This document shows, piece by piece, positions 1 through 7,807 of a stretch of DNA of 11,507 nt (positions within the stretch are counted from its first letter, which is position 1; every line of letters starts with the position of its first letter). Made by a program: the position numbers and the translations under genes. The DNA comes from Planctomycetaceae bacterium TMED10 (GTDB taxonomy: Bacteria > Planctomycetota > Planctomycetia > Pirellulales > UBA7805): NCBI GenBank assembly GCA_002168195.1, contig NHBP01000085.1, positions 14,701 through 26,207 of the forward strand, read 5' to 3'. The notes below the pieces were generated by a model. The model was not told the DNA's origin and ran no database searches. It saw nothing but the letters and a program-made list of their open reading frames with translations.

Positions 1-677
1 GATTTGCCGAAATCGGTCATCGCCATGATGTGGAGACAGTGATTGACGCCACGTTAGCGACGCCCTGTAACTTGAAGCCCGTTGATTATGGCGTCGATTA
101 TGTATTGCATTCAGCGACAAAATATTTGGGCGGACATAACGATTTGCTAGCCGGTTCGATTGCGGGCCCTGCGGAAGGTTTGGATGCAATTCGTAAAATG
201 CGAGGGCTTCTCGGATCGGTGATTTCTCCGCATAGCACCTATCTTCTCTCGCGCGGTCTCAAGACGCTCGAACTAAGAATGGATCGTCACAATAAAAATG
301 GCCTGGAGGTTGCTAGATTTCTGGAATCGCATCCACGTATTGGTCGCGTTTTGTATCCCGGGATTGAATCTCACCCATCCCATCAACTAGCGACTTCACA
401 GATGAAGGGTTTTGGCGGCCTGGTGACTTTTGAAGTGTCGGGGGCTGACTGGAGACAGACAGCCCGGGTGGTCGATTCAGTCAAGATTCCACGGATTGGA
501 CCGAGCTTAGGGGGTGCCGAGTCGTTGATTGAGCAGCCTCTCGTGATGAGTTACTACGAATGCTCGCCTGAGCAACGCGCCGAGTTTGGGATCAGCGACA
601 ACATGGTCCGGATCGCACTGGGAATTGAAAATACGGAAGATTTGATTGATGATCTGGCACAGGCGCTCGATGCCTGA
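1..677 (+). CDS. Cystathionine gamma-synthase-like PLP enzyme, plant-type subgroup (5' truncated by window)
   Basis: This is the C-terminal part of a Cys/Met-metabolism PLP enzyme (fold type I). Such enzymes join an activated homoserine to cysteine, or act on cystathionine, in the cytoplasm. The frame is open from base 3 (FAEIGHRHD...), so the real start lies upstream of the window and the GTG at 30 is internal. The Schiff-base lysine is the AAA at 120-122 in HSATKYLGGHND. The cofactor Asp is in VIDATLATP (codon 45-47). The C-terminal PSLGGAESLIEQP motif and a long SYYECSPEQRAEFGISDN segment are present. The GGHNDLLAG, QPLVMSYY and FGISDNMVR segments resemble plant cystathionine gamma-synthase more than the common bacterial GGHSD/EHPASMTHA form. 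The family is certain. The exact reaction (gamma-synthase, beta-lyase or gamma-lyase) is inferred from motifs only. Stop TGA at 675-677. Confidence 0.88.
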   Translation, partial: FAEIGHRHDVETVIDATLATPCNLKPVDYGVDYVLHSATKYLGGHNDLLAGSIAGPAEGLDAIRKMRGLLGSVISPHSTYLLSRGLKTLELRMDRHNKNGLEVARFLESHPRIGRVLYPGIESHPSHQLATSQMKGFGGLVTFEVSGADWRQTARVVDSVKIPRIGPSLGGAESLIEQPLVMSYYECSPEQRAEFGISDNMVRIALGIENTEDLIDDLAQALDA

Positions 678-698
678 ACGTCGCCAGTAGCAGCGCCC

Positions 699-715
699 AG
701 ATTCGCAATCTTTTT
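699..715 (+). terminator. Weak intrinsic terminator-like hairpin
   Basis: AGATT (699-703) and AATCT (707-711) form a 5-bp stem with a CGC loop, running into five T (711-715). It begins 21 bp after the plus-strand stop at 677 and overlaps the end of the convergent minus-strand gene (stop at 714-716). The stem is short and AT-rich, so efficiency is doubtful. No T-run follows it in the minus direction. Confidence 0.35.
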
Positions 716-1547
716 AAGACGGTTCGTTCCAGACGGCGCCATCTTCACCGTCGAGGCGAAGTGTGAGGCATTTTGCGCTGCCACCTGCCTTGATAAATTC
801 CCCTAAATCCGCTTCTCTCGGCGACCAACCGCGATCGCGGAGTCGGGCGTGGAGACGTGGGCACCCGGTACTCGTAATAATATTTTTATGAATAACTACG
901 GCATTGCAGGCAAATCGTCGTGCCTCATCGAGTTCCACTTCGATTAATTCAGGAATCGATTGCCGAAGCACTGTGCGACCGTACTCATCGAACGCGCCGG
1001 GATAATAAATCGCTTCGGTGGGTGAGAGCGGGCAGAAGCAAGTGTCTAAATGGTAGAAATAGTCGTCGACCAACTCCAGCGGGATAACAGAAATTCCCAT
1101 CGCTTCTGCGATTCCTTGATGCCCTGCCGCATCGCTCCTGATGCGATAACCTGCGTAGAGAGATTCGCCACAGAACAATGCATCACCAGCGCCCTCGAAG
1201 GCAATGTTTTCCGCCGGCCATTCAATGCGAAACTGCCGATCGGCCAGTTCGGATCGCCAGTGTTTTTCTTCACCCTTACGCTGCTCGTGTCGAAATTGGG
1301 AGAGAATCGCAATCGATCGATATATCAATGCGGCGTTTGCCGTGAAGACCATATCAGGTAGCCCTTCGACAGGGTCAGTCAATTCAATTTGTGCGCCGCA
1401 ATCAAGGATGAGTGCGTGCAATGTATCCCACTGCTGTGCGGCTAGCCGGGTATCCACCACTCGGGTGCGATCCATCCACGGATTGATCTCGTATTCAATG
1501 CCGTAATAGATCGGCGGACACATCAATATGGTAGGACTTGAGTACAT
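714..1547 (-). CDS. Amidinotransferase/DDAH-superfamily hydrolase, arginine dihydrolase-like
   Basis: This 277-residue protein belongs to the guanidino-group-modifying superfamily (dimethylarginine dimethylaminohydrolase, arginine deiminase, amidinotransferases). Visible landmarks are MCPPIYYGIEYEINPWM (residues 9-25), PDMVFTANAAL (64-74), FEGAGDAL (117-124), YHLDT (165-169) and GGSAKCLTLRL (255-265). The predicted catalytic set is Glu118, His166 and Cys260. Asn71 in 'FTAN' occurs where arginine dihydrolases of the cyanobacterial ArgZ/AgrE type carry Asn; those enzymes turn arginine into ornithine, CO2 and two NH3. The fused C-terminal domain of the cyanobacterial enzymes is absent here. The frame extends to a GTG at 1631, but that would overlap ltaE by 53 bp and add 28 unrelated residues. 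I chose the ATG at 1545-1547, just before the family's conserved start. No clear ribosome binding site is visible. It lies 31 bp after ltaE and is probably cotranscribed with it. The fold is confident; the substrate (arginine, dimethylarginine or another guanidino compound) is inferred. Confidence 0.85.
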   Translation of the reverse strand: MYSSPTILMCPPIYYGIEYEINPWMDRTRVVDTRLAAQQWDTLHALILDCGAQIELTDPVEGLPDMVFTANAALIYRSIAILSQFRHEQRKGEEKHWRSELADRQFRIEWPAENIAFEGAGDALFCGESLYAGYRIRSDAAGHQGIAEAMGISVIPLELVDDYFYHLDTCFCPLSPTEAIYYPGAFDEYGRTVLRQSIPELIEVELDEARRFACNAVVIHKNIITSTGCPRLHARLRDRGWSPREADLGEFIKAGGSAKCLTLRLDGEDGAVWNEPS

Positions 1548-1578
1548 CGTAAAAGCGTTGGAATCGGGAGGGTGAGTA

Positions 1579-2637
1579 TTAAATGTTTTGTATCTGGTCA
1601 CGTACTCTTTTAATGGTATCGAGCCCTTCACTCACCCGCGCATAAGGAACGTCCAGATGGGTGACCGCTCGTATACGATTCTCTGACACCGCAAGCATCT
1701 TTACACCGCTGTGAGCGAGTTGTTCCACAAATGCTGTTGCACTCCCGATGACCGGGTCGACCTGGAACAGGACAATATTGGTATCGGGTGAGCCTTGCAT
1801 CAGTTGTATTCCTTCAATTCCAGCAAGCCCTGATGCTAGCGTTTTAGCGTGCAGGTGGTCTTCTGCAAGTCGATCGACGTGCTCGGTCAAGGCGAAGTCA
1901 GCGGCAGCGGCCAAAATGCCTGCTTGTCGCATTCCACCCCCGAGCATTTTGCGTTTTCGGTGGGCCATTTCAATCACACCCCGATCACCCACTAAAGCGG
2001 ATCCCACCGGTGCCCCCAGGCCTTTCGAAAAACAAAGACTGATGGTGTCGAAATGCTGCGCCCACTTTGTTGCAGCGATGCCGGTCGCCACAACGGCATT
2101 CATAAGTCGTGCTCCATCAAGATGGCACACGAGATCGTGGTCGTGTGCCCAACTGCAGATATCTTTAACTTGTTCGTAGGGATGAATTCTTCCGCCAGCC
2201 ATATTGTGTGTATTTTCCAGGCAGACCAGACGGGTTCGCACGAGGTGCGCATCTCTTGGACGAATCTTTGTTGCTAACTGCGAAGCATGAAGTAGACCCT
2301 GTTGGCCGTCGATAGTTCGTGCAACGATTCCTCCGAGTTGTGCAAATGCGCCCTGCTCATAGTTATAGATGTGACATCCGGTTTCACAGAGCAATTCGTC
2401 ACCTCCTTGGCAGTGCACAAGCACACCGAGTTGGTTGGACATGGTCCCCGATGGGATAAAAAGAGCTGCCTCTTTACCAAGGAGTTTGGCAACGTGATTT
2501 TGCAGCGCATTGACGGATGGATCTTCCGCGAACACATCGTCCCCCACGGCGGCATGTGCCATGACCTCTCGCATTTGGGGAGTTGGTCGGGTGAGTGTGT
2601 CACTTCGGTAATCGAGTGGTGTTCCCGATGTTGTCAT
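1579..2637 (-). CDS. ltaE: Low-specificity L-threonine aldolase
   Basis: A 352-residue fold-type I PLP enzyme that cleaves L-threonine or L-allo-threonine to glycine and acetaldehyde in the cytoplasm. The N-terminus [14 protein letters not shown] (9-22) and [12 protein letters not shown] (31-42) are family hallmarks. Other landmarks are the PSGTMSNQL loop (62-70), the PLP-stacking His89 in CHIYNYE, Asp174 and Arg177 in HLDGARL, the Schiff-base Lys205 in [12 protein letters not shown], and GGGMRQAG (233-240). Length is close to the family's usual 330-350. The start is the ATG at 2635-2637. AAGGA-type complement at 2649-2653 lies 11 bases upstream, a loosely spaced ribosome binding site. It is divergent from hisD across a 173-bp gap and is followed by the amidinohydrolase gene 31 bp downstream. 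The pairing may link glycine/threonine and arginine nitrogen use, but no sequence evidence proves a shared pathway. Confidence 0.95.
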   Translation of the reverse strand: MTTSGTPLDYRSDTLTRPTPQMREVMAHAAVGDDVFAEDPSVNALQNHVAKLLGKEAALFIPSGTMSNQLGVLVHCQGGDELLCETGCHIYNYEQGAFAQLGGIVARTIDGQQGLLHASQLATKIRPRDAHLVRTRLVCLENTHNMAGGRIHPYEQVKDICSWAHDHDLVCHLDGARLMNAVVATGIAATKWAQHFDTISLCFSKGLGAPVGSALVGDRGVIEMAHRKRKMLGGGMRQAGILAAAADFALTEHVDRLAEDHLHAKTLASGLAGIEGIQLMQGSPDTNIVLFQVDPVIGSATAFVEQLAHSGVKMLAVSENRIRAVTHLDVPYARVSEGLDTIKRVRDQIQNI

Positions 2638-2709
2638 GCGGTCGACAATCCTTGTGAGTTAAGCAAGATGGCCCTTTCGCGACAGGCAGCAACGAGGCAG
2701 AATGGAGGA

Positions 2710-2715
2710 TATAAT
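2710..2715 (+). promoter_or_regulatory. Candidate -10 box for hisDC
   Basis: A perfect TATAAT lies 95 bp before the hisD start codon in the divergent gap. At 16-18 bp upstream there is no good TTGACA match (CAGCAA at 2687-2692), so it may need an activator or be fortuitous. If used, transcription would begin near 2722 and the leader would contain the hairpin at 2757-2785. Confidence 0.35.
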
Positions 2716-2756
2716 GGATAGTTCTTTGCGTTGTCCGTGACTCGGCGCGAATGGCG

Positions 2757-2785
2757 GTCGGATGGTGATTATTTTGCCATCCGGC
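2757..2785 (+). promoter_or_regulatory. Hairpin in the hisD leader
   Basis: GTCGGATGG (2757-2765) pairs with CCATCCGGC (2777-2785) over 9 bp, including one G-T wobble, around an 11-base AT-rich loop. It ends 25 bp before the hisD GTG. It has no trailing T-run, so it is not an intrinsic terminator as drawn. It could be a leader RNA hairpin or an operator shared by the divergent ltaE and hisD promoters. No histidine-rich leader peptide is visible. Confidence 0.35.
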
Positions 2786-2810
2786 GTTTCAATGAAGATC
2801 GATCGAATTA

Positions 2811-4211
2811 GTGTACACCAAACTGCCAATAGGCCCTAGCGTCATGGATGCTCTCTTTCCCATTCCCATTTGGGACGAAAAATCAGACGATCTCGTGGTA
2901 CGGGTCGAAGGGCTGCGGAAAAAGCTGGGTGTCCGTGGTGATATTGTTTCATCGAGTAGTCGTGCCAAAACAATGGAGGTTTTTGGAGAACCGCTGACAC
3001 CGAATCAGGTCGTCTCGAAAATTTGTGAAGCGGTTCGTTCTGAAGGACTTGACGCTGTCAATCAGTACACCAGGCAACTGGATCAAGCAGAAATTACACC
3101 AGATACGATTCGAGTGGAGCAGCGTCAAATCGATGCCGCGCATCAAAAAGCGGACCCTGGATTTCTTCACGCGGTTCAAAAAGTCCGTGAGAACGTCCTT
3201 CGCTTTCAAACCGCAATTTTGCATCAAGATGTCAGCATTGATGTTGCCGGTGGTGGAGAACTCACGCATCGCTACCTCCCACTTCAGCGCGTTGGCATCT
3301 GTATTCCGGGCGGCGCCGCGGCCTATCCTTCCTCATTGCTTATGACGGCGGTCTGTGCGCAGGCAGCGGGAGTGAAGCAGATTGCGGTCGTTGCTCCACC
3401 GACCCCGTATGGAACCGAAAATCAAGATTTTCTTGCAACGTGTGGAGCGTTAGGCATCGAAGAAGTTTATCGAGCCGGCGGTGCGCAGGCGGTGGCCGCC
3501 TTGGCCTACGGTGTACAACACATTCACCCGGTTGATTTTATTTGTGGTCCGGGCAATTTGTTCGTTGCCTTGGCAAAACGCTATGTCTACGGTGAGGTCG
3601 CGATCGACTCAATTGCCGGACCGAGTGAGTTGGTGCTTGTTGCAGATGACACAATGGATGCCGAACTCGCCGCTGCCGATCTGGTGGCACAGGCAGAGCA
3701 TTCGCCCGGGGCGAGTCTGTTGCTTACCAACAGCAAACGTTTAATCGAAGATGTCCAACTCGCATTAACTCGGTTATTGCCGACGCTCAGTCGAGGCGAT
3801 GCAACTCGAGAAAGTTTGCTTCAATATGGAGCGCTGGTTTATATGTCAGAAATGGAGTCTTTGGTGGATATGACGAATCGTATTGCCCCAGAACATTTGC
3901 AGATTGCGACACAAAACGCAAAAGCGGTCGTGAATGATTTTCATGCAGCGGGCGCGATTTTTATCGGTTCCCAAACGCCGGTCGCGCTGGGGGACTATGT
4001 TGCGGGTCCTTCCCACGTGTTACCTACAGGTGGAACTGCAAGGTTTACCAGTGGACTTTCGTCCAATAGCTTTTTGCGATCGACAAGTATTATTGAATTC
4101 GATCAAACGGCTGTCGCCAATGTTTCCACCACAGTTGCTGAGCTTGCTGAGCGCGAGGGGCTTACCGGGCATCGTCACAGTGTCGATGTGCGGGTGAAAG
4201 ACAACTCGTAG
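2811..4211 (+). CDS. hisD: Histidinol dehydrogenase
   Basis: A 466-residue enzyme that oxidises L-histidinol to L-histidine in two NAD-dependent steps, the last reactions of histidine synthesis. Zinc ligands are identifiable: Gln294 and His297 in AQAEHSPG, Asp395 in VALGDYVAGPSH, and His454 in LTGHRHSV. The catalytic pair is Glu361-His362 in APEHLQI. Spacings between these residues match the E. coli enzyme (Gln258, His261, Glu326-His327, Asp359, His418) almost exactly. Family motifs VGICIPGGAAAYPSSLLM (161-178) and AGGAQAVAALAYG (222-234) are intact. It is about 30 residues longer than typical at the N-terminus. An in-frame TGA at 2793-2795 limits the start to the GTG at 2811 or the ATG at 2844; the GTG is chosen tentatively. 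Neither has a convincing ribosome binding site. It heads a pair with hisC 24 bp downstream. Confidence 0.97.
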   Translation: MYTKLPIGPSVMDALFPIPIWDEKSDDLVVRVEGLRKKLGVRGDIVSSSSRAKTMEVFGEPLTPNQVVSKICEAVRSEGLDAVNQYTRQLDQAEITPDTIRVEQRQIDAAHQKADPGFLHAVQKVRENVLRFQTAILHQDVSIDVAGGGELTHRYLPLQRVGICIPGGAAAYPSSLLMTAVCAQAAGVKQIAVVAPPTPYGTENQDFLATCGALGIEEVYRAGGAQAVAALAYGVQHIHPVDFICGPGNLFVALAKRYVYGEVAIDSIAGPSELVLVADDTMDAELAAADLVAQAEHSPGASLLLTNSKRLIEDVQLALTRLLPTLSRGDATRESLLQYGALVYMSEMESLVDMTNRIAPEHLQIATQNAKAVVNDFHAAGAIFIGSQTPVALGDYVAGPSHVLPTGGTARFTSGLSSNSFLRSTSIIEFDQTAVANVSTTVAELAEREGLTGHRHSVDVRVKDNS

Positions 4212-4223
4212 CGAATCGTCCAA

Positions 4224-4228
4224 GGGAG
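4224..4228 (+). promoter_or_regulatory. Ribosome binding site that fixes the hisC TTG start
   Basis: GGGAG within AAGGGAGAA lies 7 bases before the TTG at 4236-4238. No ATG or GTG in frame nearby gives the conserved N-terminus, so this site decides the unusual start codon. Confidence 0.65.
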
Positions 4229-4235
4229 AATTTCA

Positions 4236-5282
4236 TTGGAATATTTTAGACCCAATATTCGTTCGCTGGACGGCTATACGCCGGGAGAGCAACCGCAACA
4301 GGGGAAATTCATCAAGCTGAACACCAATGAAAATGCGTATGCCCCGCCGGATAGTGTGTTGCAGGCGATTCGGGGTGTTGATGGGGTTCGGCTATCTCGC
4401 TACCCGGACCCTGATGCCACGGCCTTCCGCGCAGCGGCTGCGACAGTTCTCGGAGTCGAATCTGATTGCATTTTATGTGGCAACGGAAGCGATGATTTGC
4501 TCACAATTTTGGTTCGTGCATTTGCGGGTGAAGGAGATACGGTTCGGTATAGCTATCCTGGTTACATTCTTTACCCGACCCTGTGTGATATTCAGGGCTG
4601 CCTGGGTGAGCCTGTTCGATACGAAAAAAATTGGTCGATGAACGATTCGTTTTCAGCGAATGCCAATCACCTTCGCTTGGCGGTGCTTGCGAATCCGAAT
4701 AGCCCATCGGGAACCGTTTTGGGGGCGGATCAAATACTCAAATTTGCTGACACCCTCCCCTGCCCTCTCGTGGTTGATGAAGCCTATGTTGATTTTGCAG
4801 ACGAGCACTGCCTGGCATTGGTTAGAGAGCGACCGAATCTTATTGTGACTCGTTCCATGAGTAAATCCCACGCACTTGCGGGCTTGCGATTTGGATATCT
4901 CGTGGCAAATCCAACGCTGGTCGAGCGGCTCTCACGTGTGAAGGACAGTTATAATTGCGATACACTCTCAATCGTCGGCGCCACGGCTGCGATATTAGAC
5001 CAGCGTTGGTCCACGGAAAACCGAGAAAAGATAAAATCGACCCGCAGTCGGATGCATCAAGCTCTCTCAGAGATGGGTTTCGCGATCCCCCATTCCCAGG
5101 CGAATTTTCTTTGGTGTACCCGTAGCGACAAACGTACGCGGGACATTTATGAAAAATTGAAATTGGAGCGTATTTTGGTCCGCTACATGGAATATCCGGA
5201 ATGGGGCGATGGTTTGCGGATCACCGTCGGTACCGACCCTCAGGTCGATGCACTGCTCGAGATCTTGCCTTCCATGCTCTAA
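4236..5282 (+). CDS. hisC: Histidinol-phosphate aminotransferase
   Basis: A 348-residue fold-type I PLP aminotransferase that transfers the amino group of glutamate to imidazole-acetol phosphate, giving histidinol phosphate. The N-terminus YFRPNIRSLDGYTPGEQP (3-20) and LNTNENAY (28-35) are characteristic of HisC. PLP-contacting residues are Asn155 in ANPNSPSG, Asp181 and Tyr184 in VVDEAYVDF, the Schiff-base Lys210 in SMSKSHALAGLRFGY, and Arg218. The substrate carboxylate Arg is Arg328 in DGLRITVGT. Length matches the family (about 350). The start codon is TTG at 4236, supported by the GGGAG site and by the homologous N-terminus. It follows hisD by 24 bp and is likely cotranscribed. hisB is not the next gene; a convergent gene follows after 30 bp, so the rest of the histidine pathway must lie elsewhere. 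Confidence 0.96.
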   Translation: MEYFRPNIRSLDGYTPGEQPQQGKFIKLNTNENAYAPPDSVLQAIRGVDGVRLSRYPDPDATAFRAAAATVLGVESDCILCGNGSDDLLTILVRAFAGEGDTVRYSYPGYILYPTLCDIQGCLGEPVRYEKNWSMNDSFSANANHLRLAVLANPNSPSGTVLGADQILKFADTLPCPLVVDEAYVDFADEHCLALVRERPNLIVTRSMSKSHALAGLRFGYLVANPTLVERLSRVKDSYNCDTLSIVGATAAILDQRWSTENREKIKSTRSRMHQALSEMGFAIPHSQANFLWCTRSDKRTRDIYEKLKLERILVRYMEYPEWGDGLRITVGTDPQVDALLEILPSML

Positions 5283-5312
5283 CTGAATCGATCGAGCCTG
5301 TGAGAGGGCCGA

Positions 5313-6503
5313 TTACTTTCCTAGCGTCCGGTCGAGGCGCCGTAGATTCCACTCCAGCTTTTCCTGCTGCGTCATCGTTGAAAAGTCAGGTGTTCCCTGG
5401 TCCGCGGCATCGTGTTTAGCCTCGCTGCGAGGATCACTTTTTCTGGGCTGAGGATTTTTTGCCTTGCCTCCCACGCCGCCATACGCACTTTGTCGCAGGG
5501 TGGACGCTAAGTCGTCTTCCAGGCTTCGATAAGGAGCGATCCCAAGTTCTGACAGCACGGCGTGATAACTTCGAACCGCTTCGGCTGGATCCGTCAGTTC
5601 GCCATCGGCCAGGAATCGCAAATGCTGAATGAAGGATGCCTGATGCTCGGAGTTATTGATCATGCGCCCATAGAGCGCAACGCGGGCGCCATATTTCTTA
5701 GCTTCCCAAAGTTGGTGGAAGGCATCGAATGTGGTTCCCGACGATCCGCCCAATATGCCAACCACAAGTTGGCGATCGTAGGATACGAGTTGTTCCATTG
5801 CGGCCGGCCCCTGATAGGGAACCTTAAGAAAAAGTGGTCTACCTCTGCCTGCAACTCCTGCTAAGGTGCGTGCGATGTTATCGTTAATAAAACGTCCCAG
5901 ATCTCCAATGGGTGCCTGCGGAGCGTTGGGCGGAAAGATCTCTAGAAAGTGTCGAAAATCTTTTTTTTCTGCTTCCTGGCGGAATGCCTTGTAGCCCTCA
6001 AGCATGGCCGCATCCAGGTGAATGTCATTATTGTAAGTCACCGAATATAAGCCGAGGTCGGCACCCAGACGTCTCTCATCATCCGAGCAATCAAGCTTTC
6101 CACACATCCCATGATCAATATCGGCGGACCGGAAGGGTCGTGCCGGTTGCTTGGCGTACTGGCCACCCTGAGCGAGCCAGATATCGGTCGTGTCATTGGC
6201 GCGGATGGCTGGGGTTACATGCGAGTTGTCAAAAATGCGCTCCCGGATCGTGAGTACTTCGCTGGTGCTGGCACTCATGAGCATGATATCGACGAGACCT
6301 TGGCGGACGTTTTGCCGGATGATATCCCGATAGTCATCCAGGGAACGAAAGTGCCCCTCTTCGGCATGGTGTTCGGGGCTTTTACCCGGTGCAGCCATGC
6401 CACCAGCCATATCGGCATCCTTGGCATCGGCGAGGAGAAAATCACCGCAGTTCGGATCGTTGAGGATCCGTGAAATCTTTGTGTCGAGACTTTTTGTCGC
6501 CAT
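5313..6503 (-). CDS. Class I aldolase-like TIM-barrel protein with C-terminal tail, function unassigned
   Basis: A 396-residue soluble protein. I do not recognise a named function, but the pattern suggests a (beta/alpha)8 barrel of the DeoC/FbaB/LacD type. GDFLLADAKDADMAGG (20-35) looks like strand 1 with acidic residues. FLEIFPPN (186-193) looks like strand 5. RPLFLKVPYQGP (222-233) carries Lys227 in the position of a Schiff-base lysine. QLVVGILGGSSG (245-256) and GARVALYGRMI (272-282) look like the paired phosphate-binding loops of strands 7 and 8. This would suit a phosphorylated sugar or keto-acid substrate, but that is inference. Residues 345-372 form a Lys/Pro/Ser-rich linker, followed by a short helical tail (MTQQEKLEWNLRRLDRTLGK, 377-396). 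The start is the ATG at 6501-6503, with AGGA complement at 6513-6516 spaced by 9 bases. It lies 104 bp after galK on the same strand and may belong to that operon or have its own promoter. Confidence 0.72.
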   Translation of the reverse strand: MATKSLDTKISRILNDPNCGDFLLADAKDADMAGGMAAPGKSPEHHAEEGHFRSLDDYRDIIRQNVRQGLVDIMLMSASTSEVLTIRERIFDNSHVTPAIRANDTTDIWLAQGGQYAKQPARPFRSADIDHGMCGKLDCSDDERRLGADLGLYSVTYNNDIHLDAAMLEGYKAFRQEAEKKDFRHFLEIFPPNAPQAPIGDLGRFINDNIARTLAGVAGRGRPLFLKVPYQGPAAMEQLVSYDRQLVVGILGGSSGTTFDAFHQLWEAKKYGARVALYGRMINNSEHQASFIQHLRFLADGELTDPAEAVRSYHAVLSELGIAPYRSLEDDLASTLRQSAYGGVGGKAKNPQPRKSDPRSEAKHDAADQGTPDFSTMTQQEKLEWNLRRLDRTLGK

Positions 6504-6607
6504 GACCGTAAATCCTGGTACCCCGTCCGTTTCGTCACCCTATCTTAGCTTAGAAAGCGGCAATGGGTGGGCAAATCGGCCAGATTACGGGTCCATTTGA
6601 AACGGTT

Positions 6608-7807
6608 TTATGATTTTTGCGGAGGTTCACAATCAATCCCCCACGCCCCCTCACTTGGCATGGCCATAAAAATTTCCGGCTCGATTCCGGTTTCTTGATG
6701 GTATGCCTGTTGCAGGGCATCCGCGATGGTAGCGGCGTGTGCCGTGAGAATCAGCGAGACGGTGCATCCTCCGAATCCCCCGCCCGTCATTCGCGAACCG
6801 AATACGCCGCCCGTCGGACCCAAGTCCCACGCGATGCGAGCCATCGTATCGAGTTCAGCACAGCTCACCTGGTAATCCTCAGACAAGGACAGGTGGCTTT
6901 CATTCATCAATTGCCCGAAGCGAATCCAGTCTGCTCTTTCGAGCGCAGTGGCAGCCTCTCTCGTGCGCGCGATTTCACGAACAACATGCCAGGCTCTTTT
7001 TTGCAGCGTCTCTTCCAGGTTTTGCGATTCGAGTGCCACCGAAGAAACCTCCCGGTAGCTTGATTTTCCCAACAATCTAAGCGCCAGGTCACACTCTTGT
7101 CTGCGTTTCGCATATTGGCCATCTGCAAGAGAATGCCGCACGTTGGTGTTGGCAATCAACAGGCATACATCGCTTTGACCAAAGGGAATATTGGTCCAGG
7201 TTTCCGTTTGGCAGTCCAGCAAAAGTGCCGTATTCGCTCGGGATGCGACACTTGCAGCCTGATCCATGATCCCACAGGGCACATTGGCAAATTCATGTTC
7301 GGCTCGCTGACAAAGTCGGGCCTTTTCCAAGGCTTCAAGTGATTGACCGCACATCAACTCCGCAAGCGTTGCCGTTGCCACTTCGAGGGCCGCACTCGAA
7401 CTCAGGCCCGCCCCACGGGGTACATCCGAAGCCACAATTGCCTTGAAGGATTCGAGATGCAAGCCATGTTGCTGGCAGAGTAACAATGGACCGAGAACGT
7501 AGGCGGCCCATGCGGGTTGGCCTTCGCATTGAAAATCAGTTGTCTGGAGACTTTCCGTCTTGTCGAGGCTTTCAATAACGGTTGCATCCAGGTTCGATGG
7601 CCCCGCAGCCATTGCCGTATAGCGATCGATGGCGACCGGTAGTACTAGCCCATCGTTGTAATCGACGTGTTCTCCAATGAGATTCACCCGACCTGGAGCA
7701 ACGCTGAGCCAGCGAGGTGGATGTCCGAAACGACGGATGTATGCGCTGCGGGCCTCCTCTGCAATCGCTGGGAGCGGGGGATATGCCGAGGATGGCAGCA
7801 TGGTCAT
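6608..7807 (-). CDS. galK: Galactokinase (GHMP kinase)
   Basis: A 399-residue cytoplasmic kinase that phosphorylates alpha-D-galactose at C1 with ATP, the entry step of the Leloir pathway. All three GHMP motifs are present: the galactokinase signature GRVNLIGEHVDYNDG (39-53), the phosphate loop PRGAGLSSSAAL (130-141), and TGGGFGGCTV (341-350). Predicted catalytic residues are Arg40 and Asp182 (CGIMDQ), with sugar contacts Glu46, His47 and Asp49. NTNVRHSLADGQYAKRR (220-236) is also typical of GalK rather than of other GHMP kinases. Length is normal (380-400). The start ATG at 7805-7807 shares its A with the TAA of the upstream lipoprotein gene (TAATG), so translation is probably coupled. No galT, galE or galactose transporter is visible in the window, so the physiological role may depend on genes elsewhere. 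Confidence 0.95.
   Translation of the reverse strand: MTMLPSSAYPPLPAIAEEARSAYIRRFGHPPRWLSVAPGRVNLIGEHVDYNDGLVLPVAIDRYTAMAAGPSNLDATVIESLDKTESLQTTDFQCEGQPAWAAYVLGPLLLCQQHGLHLESFKAIVASDVPRGAGLSSSAALEVATATLAELMCGQSLEALEKARLCQRAEHEFANVPCGIMDQAASVASRANTALLLDCQTETWTNIPFGQSDVCLLIANTNVRHSLADGQYAKRRQECDLALRLLGKSSYREVSSVALESQNLEETLQKRAWHVVREIARTREAATALERADWIRFGQLMNESHLSLSEDYQVSCAELDTMARIAWDLGPTGGVFGSRMTGGGFGGCTVSLILTAHAATIADALQQAYHQETGIEPEIFMAMPSEGAWGIDCEPPQKS

Noticed and set aside
1548..1631. GTG at 1631 as the start of the amidinohydrolase
   Set aside because: It would overlap the ltaE coding end by 53 bp and add 28 residues with no family resemblance. The ATG at 1547 sits just before the conserved N-terminus.
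2714..2740. An 8-codon leader frame (MDSSLRCP) with GGAGG before it, upstream of hisD
   Set aside because: It has no His codon, and its ATG overlaps the TATAAT box, so it would not be on the transcript if that promoter is used.
5283..5312. A terminator between the convergent hisC and aldolase-like genes
   Set aside because: The 30 bases contain only the small palindrome TCGATCGA and no stem followed by T.
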